DNA from: CAWHBO01 sp963827735 | GTDB taxonomy: Bacteria; Patescibacteriota; Patescibacteriia; Patescibacteriales; UBA12075 | Length of the DNA stretch: 64,000 nucleotides | Assembly: GCA_963827735.1 (NCBI GenBank) | Contig: CAWHBO010000005.1 | Coordinates: forward strand, 62,001 to 126,000 | Reading direction: 5' to 3' | In this document: positions 56,329 through 64,000 of the stretch, piece by piece | Numbering within the stretch: the stretch's first letter is position 1 | Layout of the letters: each line of letters starts with the position of its first letter | Notes under the pieces: model-generated | What the model saw: the letters and a program-made list of their open reading frames with translations, nothing else | What the model was told of the DNA's origin: nothing | Databases searched by the model: none | Program-made: the position numbers and the translations under genes

Positions 56329-56568
56329 TTATTTCTTGCTGAAAAGCTCAGAAGCTTTCAGTTTGGCAACCAGGAAAAGATAAATGATTTCCAGGATGCC
56401 GGCGGTGTTTACAATCAGGAGAACGATGAACCACCATGGTTTTCCATTCCGGGCTGAGTGCCAGAGAGCCAGTCCTTTCCAAAACCCGCTCCACAGGATG
56501 AGCAGGAAGATGGCCGGAGATGTAAGAATGGCCAAGGGAAGTACATTTGCCAATTGATTTGTGTCCAT
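56329..56568 (-). CDS. DUF5652 small membrane protein
   Basis: 79 residues with two hydrophobic helices: AILTSPAIFLLILWSGFWKGLALWHSARNGKPWWFIVLLIVNTAGILEIIYLFLV spans the protein. WKGLALWHSA and KPWWFI are the DUF5652 signature, a family I know mainly from CPR bacteria. Function unknown; similar two-helix proteins resemble PspC or phospholipase_D-nuclease-N modules. Own transcript. Confidence 0.75.
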   Translation of the reverse strand: MDTNQLANVLPLAILTSPAIFLLILWSGFWKGLALWHSARNGKPWWFIVLLIVNTAGILEIIYLFLVAKLKASELFSKK

Positions 56569-56728
56569 ATTGATTTGTTCATTATTTAAAGTATTTTTAT
56601 GGTTTTAATGTTTGCTGTTTTATATTATAGCATAATAGGCTGTTTTTTGAACACCTGGCTTTGCCTTTACTTTTATAAAGATTTGTTGCTATAATATCTT
56701 TGCATATAATTATTAAAATTATCATAAT

Positions 56729-57172
56729 ATGTGTCCAGTTTGTTCAGTAAGCGTGGCTGTAAGCCTCGGGCTTTCCCGGTGGCTGGGGGTGGATGATTCC
56801 ATTACCGGCGTTTGGGCCGGAGCTATGATTGTGGTCCTGTCTTTTTGGACCATAAGATGGATTTTCAAAAAAAGAGAAAAGAAACCGATGATCCTTTTGC
56901 CGGTGATGATAGCGGCCTACTGGCTGTTAACTTTCATTCCTTTGTACTTGACTGATGTTATCAGCAACACCGATTGCCTGACGTTGCTTGGGCTTAACCG
57001 CTTGGTGTTCGGTTCATTGCTCGGTATCGTTTTATCAATTTTCGCAGTATTGGTGGACAAGTTGTCGCGTAAGATTCGCGGAGGGAAAAGATTGTTTCCT
57101 TATCAAAAAGTCATCATCCCGATCGGGATTTTGCTTATCGCCAGTTTTATTTTAAATTCAACTTGCAGTTAA
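56729..57172 (+). CDS. Small membrane protein with N-terminal CPVC
   Basis: 147 residues, four helices. It begins MCPVCSVSVAVSLGLSRWLGVDDSITGVWAG; the CPVC pair at residues 2-5 recalls redox or metal-binding sites, and further cysteines lie at NTDCLTLLG and at the very C-terminus (STCS). Not a named family that I recognise, though the pattern recalls conserved CPR membrane proteins. The next gene starts five bases later and may encode a partner. Confidence 0.65.
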   Translation: MCPVCSVSVAVSLGLSRWLGVDDSITGVWAGAMIVVLSFWTIRWIFKKREKKPMILLPVMIAAYWLLTFIPLYLTDVISNTDCLTLLGLNRLVFGSLLGIVLSIFAVLVDKLSRKIRGGKRLFPYQKVIIPIGILLIASFILNSTCS

Positions 57173-57176
57173 ACAT

Positions 57177-57740
57177 ATGGAACAAGACAATCAAATTAAA
57201 AACATCCTCGGTAAAATTGAGGCCTTAAAGACTTCAGACAAAATTGATTTATCTTCCAAGGAAGATCTGGCCATTGCGGTCATGAATCTGATTTCAATTG
57301 AAGAGCATCTTTTTTTCACTTACAACAAAACCGGCAAAGACAAGTATCTGCAGTTGCTCAATGAAGTGAGGCAGATCAGAAAACAGTATCTGGCTGAAAT
57401 CGTGAAAAATCCTGAAGGCGAGATCTGGTGCATTTCCAAGCATTTTCTGGCGTCATCCATGCGTTTCATGGAGGTTGGAACAAAAATGTTAAACGAAAAC
57501 AAAGAAAAAGCCGCCAAAGATCTGTTTGCAAAAGCAGACTCTTTGTGGAATATGTTTTGGGGACTCAATTTGAATCTTCTGGATACGGCTGATGTCGATG
57601 CTGCTGCCGATGTTGATGATGCTAAAGTTGAAAACAAAGAGAACGACACGGAGATTGTTTTGGAAAAAGGGAAGAAGGCGTCGGTGTTTGATGTCCTCGG
57701 GAAAGCCGTTAAAAAGATTTTGGATTGCTGTCGCGAGTAA
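57177..57740 (+). CDS. Unknown helical soluble protein
   Basis: 187 residues, not recognised. Mostly amphipathic helices (DLAIAVMNLISIEEHLFFTYNKT, KYLQLLNEVRQIRKQYLAEIV), suggestive of a four-helix bundle, then a low-complexity acidic stretch with ADVDAAADVDDAKVE and a C-terminal KKILDCCRE with two cysteines. It shares a transcript with the CPVC membrane protein and has a strong terminator. A soluble partner of that protein is the simplest idea. Confidence 0.6.
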   Translation: MEQDNQIKNILGKIEALKTSDKIDLSSKEDLAIAVMNLISIEEHLFFTYNKTGKDKYLQLLNEVRQIRKQYLAEIVKNPEGEIWCISKHFLASSMRFMEVGTKMLNENKEKAAKDLFAKADSLWNMFWGLNLNLLDTADVDAAADVDDAKVENKENDTEIVLEKGKKASVFDVLGKAVKKILDCCRE

Positions 57741-57768
57741 ATCATAAAATTTGCTTCAAATAAGTTTG

Positions 57769-57800
57769 AAAAATAACCGTCACTAGTTGACGGTTATTTA
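57769..57800 (+). terminator. Terminator
   Basis: aaataaccgtca/tgacggttattt perfect stem with ctagt loop. Confidence 0.8.
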
Positions 57801-57936
57801 TTTCGTGAATTATCGGCTTTTATATGCTATAATTGACATGAGAATGATTTTTTTCTAAAATTGCTTTAAATTACCATTTAGAATCAGCAGTTCTTTGGAG
57901 CGATATATTATTTCATGCGTTATATAAATATAATCT

Positions 57937-58752
57937 ATGTTTTTAACAGGAAATATTTATAAGAAAATATGCAAATTGCTGAATCTTGACCGACCACTGA
58001 TCATTTTTGATGTTGAGGCGACAGGACAAAATTTAAGTTCGGATAAGATCATCTCGCTCGTGTATACGAAGATCAGGATTGACGGAACAGTCAAAAAGCA
58101 GAGTTATCTTTTTGATCCGGAAACTCCGATTGAAGAAGAAGCTTTCGCGATCCATGGCTTTAACCGCGAAAAGGTCACCGGCCAGCCGAAATTCAGAGAA
58201 AAAGCGCAGGAGATTTTTGATGATTTTAACGATTGTTTTTATGGCGGATTCAACATCATAAATTTTGACTTGATGATACTCAGGCGCGAATTCATACGGA
58301 TCGGCATGGATTTCAAATATGACCCGGCAGATGTCATTGACTCAAGATGCGTATATTTGTATATGTCGCCCCCGACGCTGTCTTCGGCGTATGAACATTA
58401 TTTTCGGAAAAATCTTAAAGGCGCTCATGACGCGGCCAGAAACATGGAAACGGCTGTGGAAATTCTTGCCAAACAGCTGGAGCAATACAGCGAAATCCGC
58501 GATTGGAAATTTGTAAATAACATAAATTTAACCGCGACGGAAGATTTGTTCTGGGACAGCGGGAACAAATTTTATTGGATCAATGGAGAAGCCTATTTTG
58601 ATTTTTCCAAGCATAAAGACCAAACGATAGCGCAAGTAGCGGCTGAAGATCCGAAATTTTTAAACTGGATTCTCAGGTCAAATTTTTCGCCGGAGACAAA
58701 AAGTATCGTCAAAGTGGCGTTGGCAAAGAACGAAAGCGACAAAAAAAGTTGA
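57937..58752 (+). CDS. DEDDh 3'-5' exonuclease
   Basis: 271 residues. Exo I FDVEATGQNL, Exo II FNIINFDLMILRREF and Exo III HDAARNMETAVEIL supply the DEDDh catalytic residues. The C-terminal 70 residues have WINGEAYFDFSKHKDQTIAQVA and PKFLNWILRSNF, a small extra domain also seen in some DnaQ-like nucleases of CPR and phage. It is not a polymerase subunit by sequence. Role probably repair or RNA/DNA trimming; located before tRNA-Arg and ruvB. Confidence 0.85.
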   Translation: MFLTGNIYKKICKLLNLDRPLIIFDVEATGQNLSSDKIISLVYTKIRIDGTVKKQSYLFDPETPIEEEAFAIHGFNREKVTGQPKFREKAQEIFDDFNDCFYGGFNIINFDLMILRREFIRIGMDFKYDPADVIDSRCVYLYMSPPTLSSAYEHYFRKNLKGAHDAARNMETAVEILAKQLEQYSEIRDWKFVNNINLTATEDLFWDSGNKFYWINGEAYFDFSKHKDQTIAQVAAEDPKFLNWILRSNFSPETKSIVKVALAKNESDKKS

Positions 58753-58801
58753 TTTATCTGAATGCTTTCATAGTTCAATGGGGATAATGTAAAAATATAA
58801 A

Positions 58802-58873
58802 GCACCTGTCGTTCAATGGATAGGACGCAAGATTCCGGATCTTGCAATCGAGGTTCGATTCCTCGTGGGTGCA
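58802..58873 (+). tRNA. tRNA-Arg (CCG)
   Basis: 72 nt; acceptor GCACCTG/TGGGTGC (two G-U), anticodon loop TTCCGGA, T-loop TTCGATT. CCA not encoded. Confidence 0.92.
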
Positions 58874-58900
58874 CTAAAATTATTTCAAGATACTGAAATA

Positions 58901-58961
58901 GGAGGTTCGCCCGGCATCCGCCGGGCGCCCGGCGGATGCCGGGCGATTCCTGGTGGGAGCA
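58901..58961 (+). pseudogene. tRNA 3' remnant interrupted by a perfect 38-bp palindrome
   Basis: ggaggttcg and attcctggtgggagcac are the T-arm and acceptor end of a tRNA, close to the matching part of tRNA-Arg 30 bases upstream. Between them, at 58908-58945, lies a perfect GC-rich palindrome (18-bp arms, cg centre) that replaces the middle of the T-loop. The 5' half of the tRNA is missing. Confidence 0.75.
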
Positions 58962-58983
58962 CTAATTATTATTTCTACCATAA

Positions 58984-60006
58984 ATGGATAATCAAGACAG
59001 GATAATTGATATTGACGAAAATTGCGGCGACCAAGCTTTGGACTTGTCTTTGCGTCCTTCCAAGCTTGACGAATATGTCGGACAAGCGCCAGTCAAAGAA
59101 AATCTGAAGATCGCCATGACAGCGGCAAAAAAGAGAAATGAGGCGATTGAACACGTTCTGCTTTATGGCGCCCCGGGACTTGGAAAAACGACTTTATCGC
59201 ATATCATCGCCAATGAGATGGGAGCCGGCATCAAGATTACGAGCGGACCGGCGATTGAAAAAGCCGGAGATTTGGCCGCCATCCTTACCAACATGCAGGA
59301 AGGCGACATCCTTTTCATTGACGAGATCCACCGGCTTAACAAAACGATTGAAGAGATCCTGTACCCGGCCATGGAAGATTACGCTTTGGACATCATCATC
59401 GGCAAGGGTCCTTCCGCCCGCACATTGCGGATTGACCTGCCCAAGATAACCATCATCGGCGCCACCACGAAAATGAGCATGATTTCAGCGCCCCTAAGGG
59501 ATCGTTTCGGCTTGGTCTTTCATTTGAATTTTTACGAGAGCGAAGATTTGGAAAAAATCATCAAGCGATCGGCCGGAATTTTAAACACGGAAGTTGAAGA
59601 TGAAGCCATCAGATTGATCGCATCCCGTTCCCGCCGGACTCCGCGTGTTGCCAACCGTTTGTTAAAAAGAGTCAGAGATTATTGCGAAGTAAAAGGCGAC
59701 GGGGTTGTCAGGGAAAAGAATTGCGACGATGCTTTTAAGATGCTGGACGTTGATCATCTGGGGCTGGACTGGATTGACCGCCGCATTTTGGAGATCATCG
59801 TGGATAAATTCAATGGCGGGCCGGTGGGGCTTTCCACAATTGCCGCCGCGACCGGCGAGGATACAGCGACGATTGAAGACGTGTATGAGCCTTTTCTGAT
59901 GCGCCTCGGGTTCATTGACCGCTCCCCCAGAGGCAGGGTCGTAACCGACATCGGTTATGATCATTTGGGGCGGAAGAAAAAAGAAAAACAAACAAGATTG
60001 GTATAA
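58984..60006 (+). CDS. ruvB: Holliday junction branch migration ATPase RuvB
   Basis: Hexameric motor that drives RuvAB branch migration. 340 residues, normal. RPSKLDEYVGQAPVKENL, Walker A YGAPGLGKTTLSHIIANE, Walker B ILFIDEIHRLN, sensor 1 IIGATTKMSMISAPLRDRFG and the C-terminal winged helix QGFIDRSPRGRVVT-like LGFIDRSPRGRVVTD are all present. RuvA and RuvC are not nearby. Confidence 0.96.
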   Translation: MDNQDRIIDIDENCGDQALDLSLRPSKLDEYVGQAPVKENLKIAMTAAKKRNEAIEHVLLYGAPGLGKTTLSHIIANEMGAGIKITSGPAIEKAGDLAAILTNMQEGDILFIDEIHRLNKTIEEILYPAMEDYALDIIIGKGPSARTLRIDLPKITIIGATTKMSMISAPLRDRFGLVFHLNFYESEDLEKIIKRSAGILNTEVEDEAIRLIASRSRRTPRVANRLLKRVRDYCEVKGDGVVREKNCDDAFKMLDVDHLGLDWIDRRILEIIVDKFNGGPVGLSTIAAATGEDTATIEDVYEPFLMRLGFIDRSPRGRVVTDIGYDHLGRKKKEKQTRLV

Positions 60007-60016
60007 CTTTTATCAT

Positions 60017-60277
60017 ATGACGTTTACTTTACAGATATTTCTTTTTGTTTTTTACGGTTTCCTGGCGGTCTGGAGCTTGTTTTTTCTGATCGCGCTTTAT
60101 CATATGTTCAAATACGGTTTCAAGAATCTTACAACCGTTTTTGCCGTCATATTCTTTATCGGTATTGCCGTGGCAATCTTGAACATTTCATTCGGATATA
60201 TCGACGAAGTTGATTGGGGACAGGAGATTGAGATTGGGAATTTTTGGGATCGAGACACGGAGACGGAGATATACTGA
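60017..60277 (+). CDS. Unknown two-helix membrane protein
   Basis: 86 residues. Two hydrophobic helices (IFLFVFYGFLAVWSLFFLIALYHMF and TVFAVIFFIGIAVAILNISF) followed by an acidic tail (DEVDWGQEIEIGNFWDRDTE). The start at 60017 follows ruvB by ten bases. Not recognised; could assist the PH-domain protein downstream or be independent. Confidence 0.55.
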   Translation: MTFTLQIFLFVFYGFLAVWSLFFLIALYHMFKYGFKNLTTVFAVIFFIGIAVAILNISFGYIDEVDWGQEIEIGNFWDRDTETEIY

Positions 60278-60282
60278 AATTA

Positions 60283-60352
60283 TTAATTTCTAAGTTCTAA
60301 TTTCTAATACCTAAATTTTTTTAGGCATTAGAAATTATAATTTAGTCACTTA
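60283..60352. repeat. AT-rich inverted repeat (aattagaaatta family)
   Basis: ttaatttctaagttctaatttcta is complementary to tagaaattataattta words; same vocabulary as 18725 and 40228. Confidence 0.65.
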
Positions 60353-60362
60353 GTATTATATT

Positions 60363-60914
60363 ATGCTCTCCATCTACCGCCTTCCCAACAAATTGCCGGA
60401 TGAAAAAATCATCAAAGTTGTCCGCAAGCATGTCTTTTTACTTTTGAAAAGGATATTTTTCCTGATCTTTATCGGCGTGCTGCCTTTGGCTTTTTACTAT
60501 GTTTTCATATCATCTAACCCCGGTTTGATGGAAATGCCCGTGACCAGTCCGCTCATTTTGCTTGGGGCCAGCGCCTTTTATCTGTTTATCTGGTTATTTT
60601 TCTTTTTTTCATTCATTGATTACTATCTGGATGCCTGGATCATCACTTCAGAGCGCATCATAAACATGGAGCAGGACGGATTTTTTTCCCGAACGATCTC
60701 GGAACAGAAGTTTTTTCGCGTTCAGGATGTGACAAGCGAAGTGCATGGCTTTTTCCCGACAGTTTTGGCTTATGGCGATGTTTTTGTACAGACAGCCGGA
60801 GCCAAGGAGCGTTTTCATTTTGACGATGTGCCGCACCCGGATAAGGTCAGGGATTTGGTTATAAAATTGGCTGATGGCAAGAAAAACGAAGCAGTTAAAG
60901 CCGAGAAAAGCTAA
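60363..60914 (+). CDS. Bacterial PH-domain membrane protein (YdbS-like)
   Basis: 183 residues: two membrane helices (about 28-47 and 60-85) followed by a PH-like beta domain with DAWIITSERIINMEQDGFFSRTISEQKFFRVQDVTSEVHGF and GDVFVQTAGAKERFHFDDVPHPDKVRDLV. The pattern is that of bPH_2 proteins such as YdbS. Function unknown, probably at the membrane surface. Queuosine gene queA follows after 29 bases. Confidence 0.82.
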   Translation: MLSIYRLPNKLPDEKIIKVVRKHVFLLLKRIFFLIFIGVLPLAFYYVFISSNPGLMEMPVTSPLILLGASAFYLFIWLFFFFSFIDYYLDAWIITSERIINMEQDGFFSRTISEQKFFRVQDVTSEVHGFFPTVLAYGDVFVQTAGAKERFHFDDVPHPDKVRDLVIKLADGKKNEAVKAEKS

Positions 60915-60943
60915 GCCATGAACGGCATTATTTTTTTGTTCCA

Positions 60944-62101
60944 ATGAAAGTAAGCGATTTTGATTACAATCTTCCTCCGGAGCTCATCGCCCAGGAACAA
61001 ATAAAACCGCGAGACCATTCGCGGCTTTTGATTGTTAGAAGACTCGGCACTATCCCGCAGAATTGCGGGACCGATCATGCGAATAATCAGGAATTAAAAG
61101 GTGCCACAATAGAGCATAAACATTTTTATGATATCGTAGATTATCTGCGTAAAGGAGATGTGTTGGTGCTTAACAATTCAAAAGTTTTTCCGGCGCGCTT
61201 AATTGGCAAAAGAAAAAAGACTGGCGGTAGATTGGAAATTTTTTTATTGAAAGAAATAAAAAATAGAACATGGCAATGTCTTGTGGGAGGAAGACGCGCA
61301 AGGGTCGGGTTGGAAGTAGAATTTGATTCAGATTTATTCGCTGTATTAAAAACTGATAATGGCGATGGGACATGGGAAGCAGAATTTAATAAGGATCATA
61401 AAGAGATGATGGAGGTTGTTGAAAAAATAGGGGAAGTGCCTTTACCTCCGTATATTAAAACAAAAAAACAAGAAAGCAAAAAAACAAATAATAAAGTATC
61501 TTATCAAACAGTATATGCGGACGATAAGAAGATCGGGTCTGTTGCGGCTCCGACTGCTGGATTGCATTTCACTCCAGAATTGATTGATAAATTAAAAGTT
61601 AAGGGAGTACAGTTTGAATATATAACGCTCCATGTCGGCATGGGTACTTTTGCTCCGGTTAAAGTAGAAAATATTTTGGATCATAAAATGCATTCTGAAT
61701 TTGTAGAAATTGATGCAGATGCGTTATCGCGGATTTATTTGGCGAAAAGTGAAGGCAGAAGAATCATTTCAGTCGGCACCACTTCCGTCAGGACGCTTGA
61801 AGCAGCTGTTTCCAAATTTCCAATTTCCAATTTCCAATTTCCGAATAAAGTTCAAATATCAAAATTTGAATATCAAAAACAATTTGTTGATATCAGAGAT
61901 AGTGTAAATATTTTTATTTTTCCCGGTTACAAATTCAAAATCGTTGACGCCATGATCACAAATTTTCATCTGCCAAAATCAACGCTGTTGATGCTGGTAT
62001 CGGCGTTCGCGGGCAAAAAAAATGTTGATCAGGCTTATCAGATCGCTATAAATGAAAAATATCGCTTTTTTTCTTATGGCGACGCGATGTTTATTGCCTG
62101 A
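60944..62101 (+). CDS. queA: S-adenosylmethionine:tRNA ribosyltransferase-isomerase with repeat inserts
   Basis: Adds the ribosyl part of SAM to preQ1 in tRNA, the penultimate step of queuosine formation. 385 residues against about 345. Core motifs: SDFDYNLPPELIAQEQIKPRDHSRLL, LVLNNSKVFPARLIGKR, SVAAPTAGLHFT, LHVGMGTFAPV and TNFHLPKSTLLMLVSAF. Extra segments: about 20 residues near 35-55 (GTIPQNCGTDHANNQELKG) around a tcccgc/gcggga hairpin, and about 25 residues near 288-312 (KFPISNFQFPNKVQISKFEY) made of tttccaatttcc words. Both sit in loops and keep the frame. Confidence 0.93.
   Translation: MKVSDFDYNLPPELIAQEQIKPRDHSRLLIVRRLGTIPQNCGTDHANNQELKGATIEHKHFYDIVDYLRKGDVLVLNNSKVFPARLIGKRKKTGGRLEIFLLKEIKNRTWQCLVGGRRARVGLEVEFDSDLFAVLKTDNGDGTWEAEFNKDHKEMMEVVEKIGEVPLPPYIKTKKQESKKTNNKVSYQTVYADDKKIGSVAAPTAGLHFTPELIDKLKVKGVQFEYITLHVGMGTFAPVKVENILDHKMHSEFVEIDADALSRIYLAKSEGRRIISVGTTSVRTLEAAVSKFPISNFQFPNKVQISKFEYQKQFVDIRDSVNIFIFPGYKFKIVDAMITNFHLPKSTLLMLVSAFAGKKNVDQAYQIAINEKYRFFSYGDAMFIA
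61045..61105. repeat. Hairpin-bearing insert inside queA
   Basis: tcccgc (61053-61058) and gcggga (61065-61070) form a hairpin inside the inserted stretch. Confidence 0.65.
61810..61882. repeat. AT-rich repeat words inside queA
   Basis: tccaaatttccaatttccaa units followed by caaatatcaaaatttgaatatc, in frame. Confidence 0.75.
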
Positions 62102-62113
62102 TGTTTGTTGATA

Positions 62114-62143
62114 TTGACTAAAATGGCAGAATAAGGTTATACT
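62114..62143 (+). promoter_or_regulatory. Promoter of the rpmF-nusB-rnc segment
   Basis: TTGACT (62114-62119), 18-base spacer, TATACT (62138-62143), leaving a leader of about 130 bases before rpmF. Confidence 0.55.
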
Positions 62144-62281
62144 AGAACCATTGAATAATTAAATATTATAATTTAAAGATTCGGAATTCTTGTAAAGACT
62201 TCCTGTGCCCTTCAAAACATTCATAACAAAGAGTTGGCACGGCTTAAACACGATCCTAAATCTAAAAATCATAACTAAAAT

Positions 62282-62482
62282 ATGTCAGTACCAGGAAAAC
62301 GAAGAAGCTCAAGCTGTAAGGGGCGAAGACGCTCCCACCATGCTTTGGAACCAAAAATTTTGAAAAAATGCCCGCAATGCGGAAAAGCGGTTTTACCGCA
62401 TGTCGCTTGCGCGTTCTGCGGAACATATAAAGGCAAACAGACAATCAAAATAAAAGTAAAAAAGACAAAAAGCGAAAAATAA
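62282..62482 (+). CDS. rpmF: Large ribosomal subunit protein bL32
   Basis: 66 residues. N-terminal SVPGKRRSSSCKGRRRSHHAL and the zinc-type CPQCGKAVLPHVACAFCG (two CxxC pairs, the C+ form) are typical. Its separate promoter and leader may allow ribosomal feedback, but I see no defined site. nusB and rnc follow. Confidence 0.93.
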   Translation: MSVPGKRRSSSCKGRRRSHHALEPKILKKCPQCGKAVLPHVACAFCGTYKGKQTIKIKVKKTKSEK

Positions 62483-62532
62483 ACGCTTTTTGTTTTTTTA
62501 TTAATTAAAATCCGCAAGTTCATCATCAAAAT

Positions 62533-62994
62533 ATGTCCAATCGTCATTTAGCTCGTACAATCGCGATGCAATCGCTTTTTCTTTGGGATTTCAAAGGTAA
62601 ACCCAATCAAGAATTGCCCGGCATCATCAAAAATATTTTTGAGAATTTCGCTCCGCAATTCAATGACCAGGGTTTTGTGGAAAATCTTATCAAGGGCGTG
62701 ATCAAGCATATTGACGAAATTGATATATATATAACCAAGTACGCGACTGAATGGCCGCTTGACCAGATAACGATTGTTGACAGAAACATTTTGCGCATTG
62801 GAGTCTTTGAGTTGGTGTTCAATGAAGACATCCCGGAAAAAGTCGCCATCAACGAAGCGATTGAAATCGCCAAAGCTTTTGGCTCCGAATCTTCGGGCAA
62901 GTTTGTCAACGGAGTGCTCGGCGCCATCTATAAGGATATAGAAAAGATTGGAAAGAAGAAGACGGAGGAATCGCCGGCCGTTTTAAAAAGTTAA
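62533..62994 (+). CDS. nusB: Transcription antitermination factor NusB
   Basis: 153 residues, all helical. RHLARTIAMQSLFLWDF at the start, EWPLDQITIVDRNILRIGVFEL and AINEAIEIAKAFGSESSGKFVNGVLGAIYK are the family signatures. It binds boxA RNA with S10 in rRNA transcription. Located between rpmF and rnc. Confidence 0.93.
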   Translation: MSNRHLARTIAMQSLFLWDFKGKPNQELPGIIKNIFENFAPQFNDQGFVENLIKGVIKHIDEIDIYITKYATEWPLDQITIVDRNILRIGVFELVFNEDIPEKVAINEAIEIAKAFGSESSGKFVNGVLGAIYKDIEKIGKKKTEESPAVLKS

Positions 62995-63081
62995 TTATTA
63001 TTTTTTGATTGCCTCATTGTTTCATTGTTTTATTACACTGATTTAACAATGAAATCATGACACAATCGGAACGAATAAAAA

Positions 63082-63774
63082 ATGAAAGATCTTAAAAATC
63101 TGGAAAAAAAGATCGGTATTAAATTTGATAACGCTGATTACCTGATGCAATCAGTTGTCCACCGGTCATATTTGAATGAAAATCCGAAGTTTCCCTTGCC
63201 TCATAACGAAAGGCTGGAATTCCTGGGGGATGCCGTCCTGGAAATCATTGTGACCGAAAGCCTGTATCGCAATTTTCCTCACACGCCGGAAGGCGATCTG
63301 ACAAATTGGCGCGCCAGCCTGGTCAATTCCAAGATGCTTTCATTGGTGGCCGGAGAAATTGATTTGGAGGACTATCTCCATCTCTCGCGCGGCGAGGCCA
63401 AAGACAGCAATTCCAAAGCCAGACAATATATTTTAGCAAACGCGGTGGAGGCTTTGATCGGAGCGATTTACCTTGACCAGGGAATCGGCAAGGCGACAGA
63501 ATTCGTGAGCACTTACATGCTTGCCAAGCTAAAGAAAATCCTTGACCAGGAATTATATCTTGACCCCAAATCAAAATTCCAAGAGAAAGCGCAGGAGATT
63601 CATAAATTGACGCCGCACTATAAAGTGATGGATGAATCAGGACCGGATCACGCCAAGATTTTTGAAGTCGGTTTGTACATGGGAGATGAATTGGTTTCTG
63701 TGGGGAAGGGAGCTTCAAAGCAGGAAGCGCAGATTGACGCGGCGACGATTGGACTTAAGGTAAAAGGATGGTGA
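63082..63774 (+). CDS. rnc: Ribonuclease III
   Basis: 230 residues: catalytic domain 1-155 with NERLEFLGDAVLEIIVTE (signature) and NAVEALIGAIYLDQG, then a dsRNA-binding domain with PKSKFQEKAQEIHKLTPHYKV and GKGASKQEAQIDAATIGLK. It cuts double-stranded RNA such as the 16S precursor stem at 42561/44349. It would also act on the many long inverted repeats if transcribed. Start has only a weak ribosome site. Confidence 0.95.
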   Translation: MKDLKNLEKKIGIKFDNADYLMQSVVHRSYLNENPKFPLPHNERLEFLGDAVLEIIVTESLYRNFPHTPEGDLTNWRASLVNSKMLSLVAGEIDLEDYLHLSRGEAKDSNSKARQYILANAVEALIGAIYLDQGIGKATEFVSTYMLAKLKKILDQELYLDPKSKFQEKAQEIHKLTPHYKVMDESGPDHAKIFEVGLYMGDELVSVGKGASKQEAQIDAATIGLKVKGW

Positions 63775-63778
63775 TTTG

Positions 63779-63980
63779 GATATTAGGATATTGGGAAATT
63801 AGGAAATTAGAAATTGGTAATTTGGGATATTAAAATAAATCCATTTGCAGCATTGCGGATGGATTTTTTTATATAAATTTTCTATTTAAGTTGTTTTTGT
63901 GTTATAATAAAAATATATAGACAATAAATTTTTATTATCATTAAATTATTTCCCAATTTCCCAATTTCCCAATTTCAAAT
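63779..63980. repeat. Terminal inverted repeat with inner terminator
   Basis: gggaaattaggaaattagaaattgg words (left) face cccaatttcccaatttccc words (right). Between them is a terminator (aatccat/atggatt followed by T7, about 63837-63869) for rnc. Confidence 0.65.
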
Positions 63981-64000
63981 TTATAATAACAAAATATTAT

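Noticed and set aside
58901..58961. Second functional tRNA-Arg
   Set aside because: Only the T-arm and acceptor 3' part exist, and the T-loop is interrupted.

Overview
The window looks like a chromosome segment of a Patescibacteria/CPR-type bacterium. The signs are an array of short two-helix pilin-like proteins (TrbC/VirB2, T4SS_pilin type), a DUF5652 protein, many very small ORFs, short AT-rich spacers, a 16S rRNA gene with a substitution in the usually invariant 515F site and no linked 23S gene, and many palindromic repeats beside tRNA genes. TGA is used as a stop codon (recQ, one of the small SMR genes), which argues against the recoded Gracilibacteria/Absconditabacteria. The exact clade is not settled; an ABY1-like group is a guess.

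Layout. 1-4.5 kb: a tandem glycosyltransferase and tsaE on +, then a minus operon of DksA/TraR protein, lspA and two unknown genes. 4.5-5.3 kb: a promoter-terminator unit with no ORF (candidate RNA of about 355 nt), a cluster of DnaA-box-like 9-mers, and tRNA-Cys. 5.3-9.2 kb: a minus array of seven pilin-like genes followed by a 3D-domain cell-wall protein. 9.4-14.3 kb: a surface-glycan cluster (acyltransferase, GT-C-like protein, methyltransferase, GT2, SDR). 14.3-22.8 kb: translation and RNA turnover genes (truB, infB, rbfA, nrnA-like, clpP, rny, ymdB, HU). 22.9-23.3 kb: three tRNAs. 23.3-26.8 kb: zincin, methyltransferase, recQ. 27-32.8 kb: a one-carbon/purine set (fhs, folD, rplS, tRNA-Leu, tRNA-Val, purH split into two genes). 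32.9-39.5 kb: cmk, rluD-like, a frameshifted glycosyltransferase, a flippase, an eighth pilin with a membrane-anchored glycoside hydrolase, and a ROK protein. 39.5-41.3 kb: trmD, khpA, rpsP. 41.4-44.6 kb: a 16S-Ile-fMet-Phe-Pro-Gly operon. 44.9-64 kb: GH1, EamA, an O-antigen ligase family protein, rluB, tRNA-Ser, TSUP, DinJ-YafQ, EVE, TfoX, paired SMR proteins, mscL, a YhhQ-type transporter, DUF3800, a second orphan RNA candidate, a DEDDh exonuclease, tRNA-Arg, ruvB, queA, rpmF, nusB and rnc.

The most unusual content is the repeats. (1) A GC-rich three-arm palindrome, whose arms differ between copies but stay complementary, sits against tRNA ends. One related 38-bp perfect palindrome splits the T-loop of a tRNA remnant. 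(2) AT-rich iterated words such as aaatttcc, acaaat and gctgatt form long inverted repeats in most spacers. (3) The same words sit in frame inside queA, trmD, rluB and the ligase gene, adding low-complexity peptides to conserved enzymes. This resembles Rickettsia palindromic elements in behaviour, but I do not recognise it as a described system.

Functional links: queA and a YhhQ-type transporter point to queuosine salvage; fhs, folD and the split purH connect formate to the last steps of IMP synthesis; rny-ymdB and infB-rbfA-nrnA keep gene orders common in other bacteria. All assignments come from reading motifs; no search was run.
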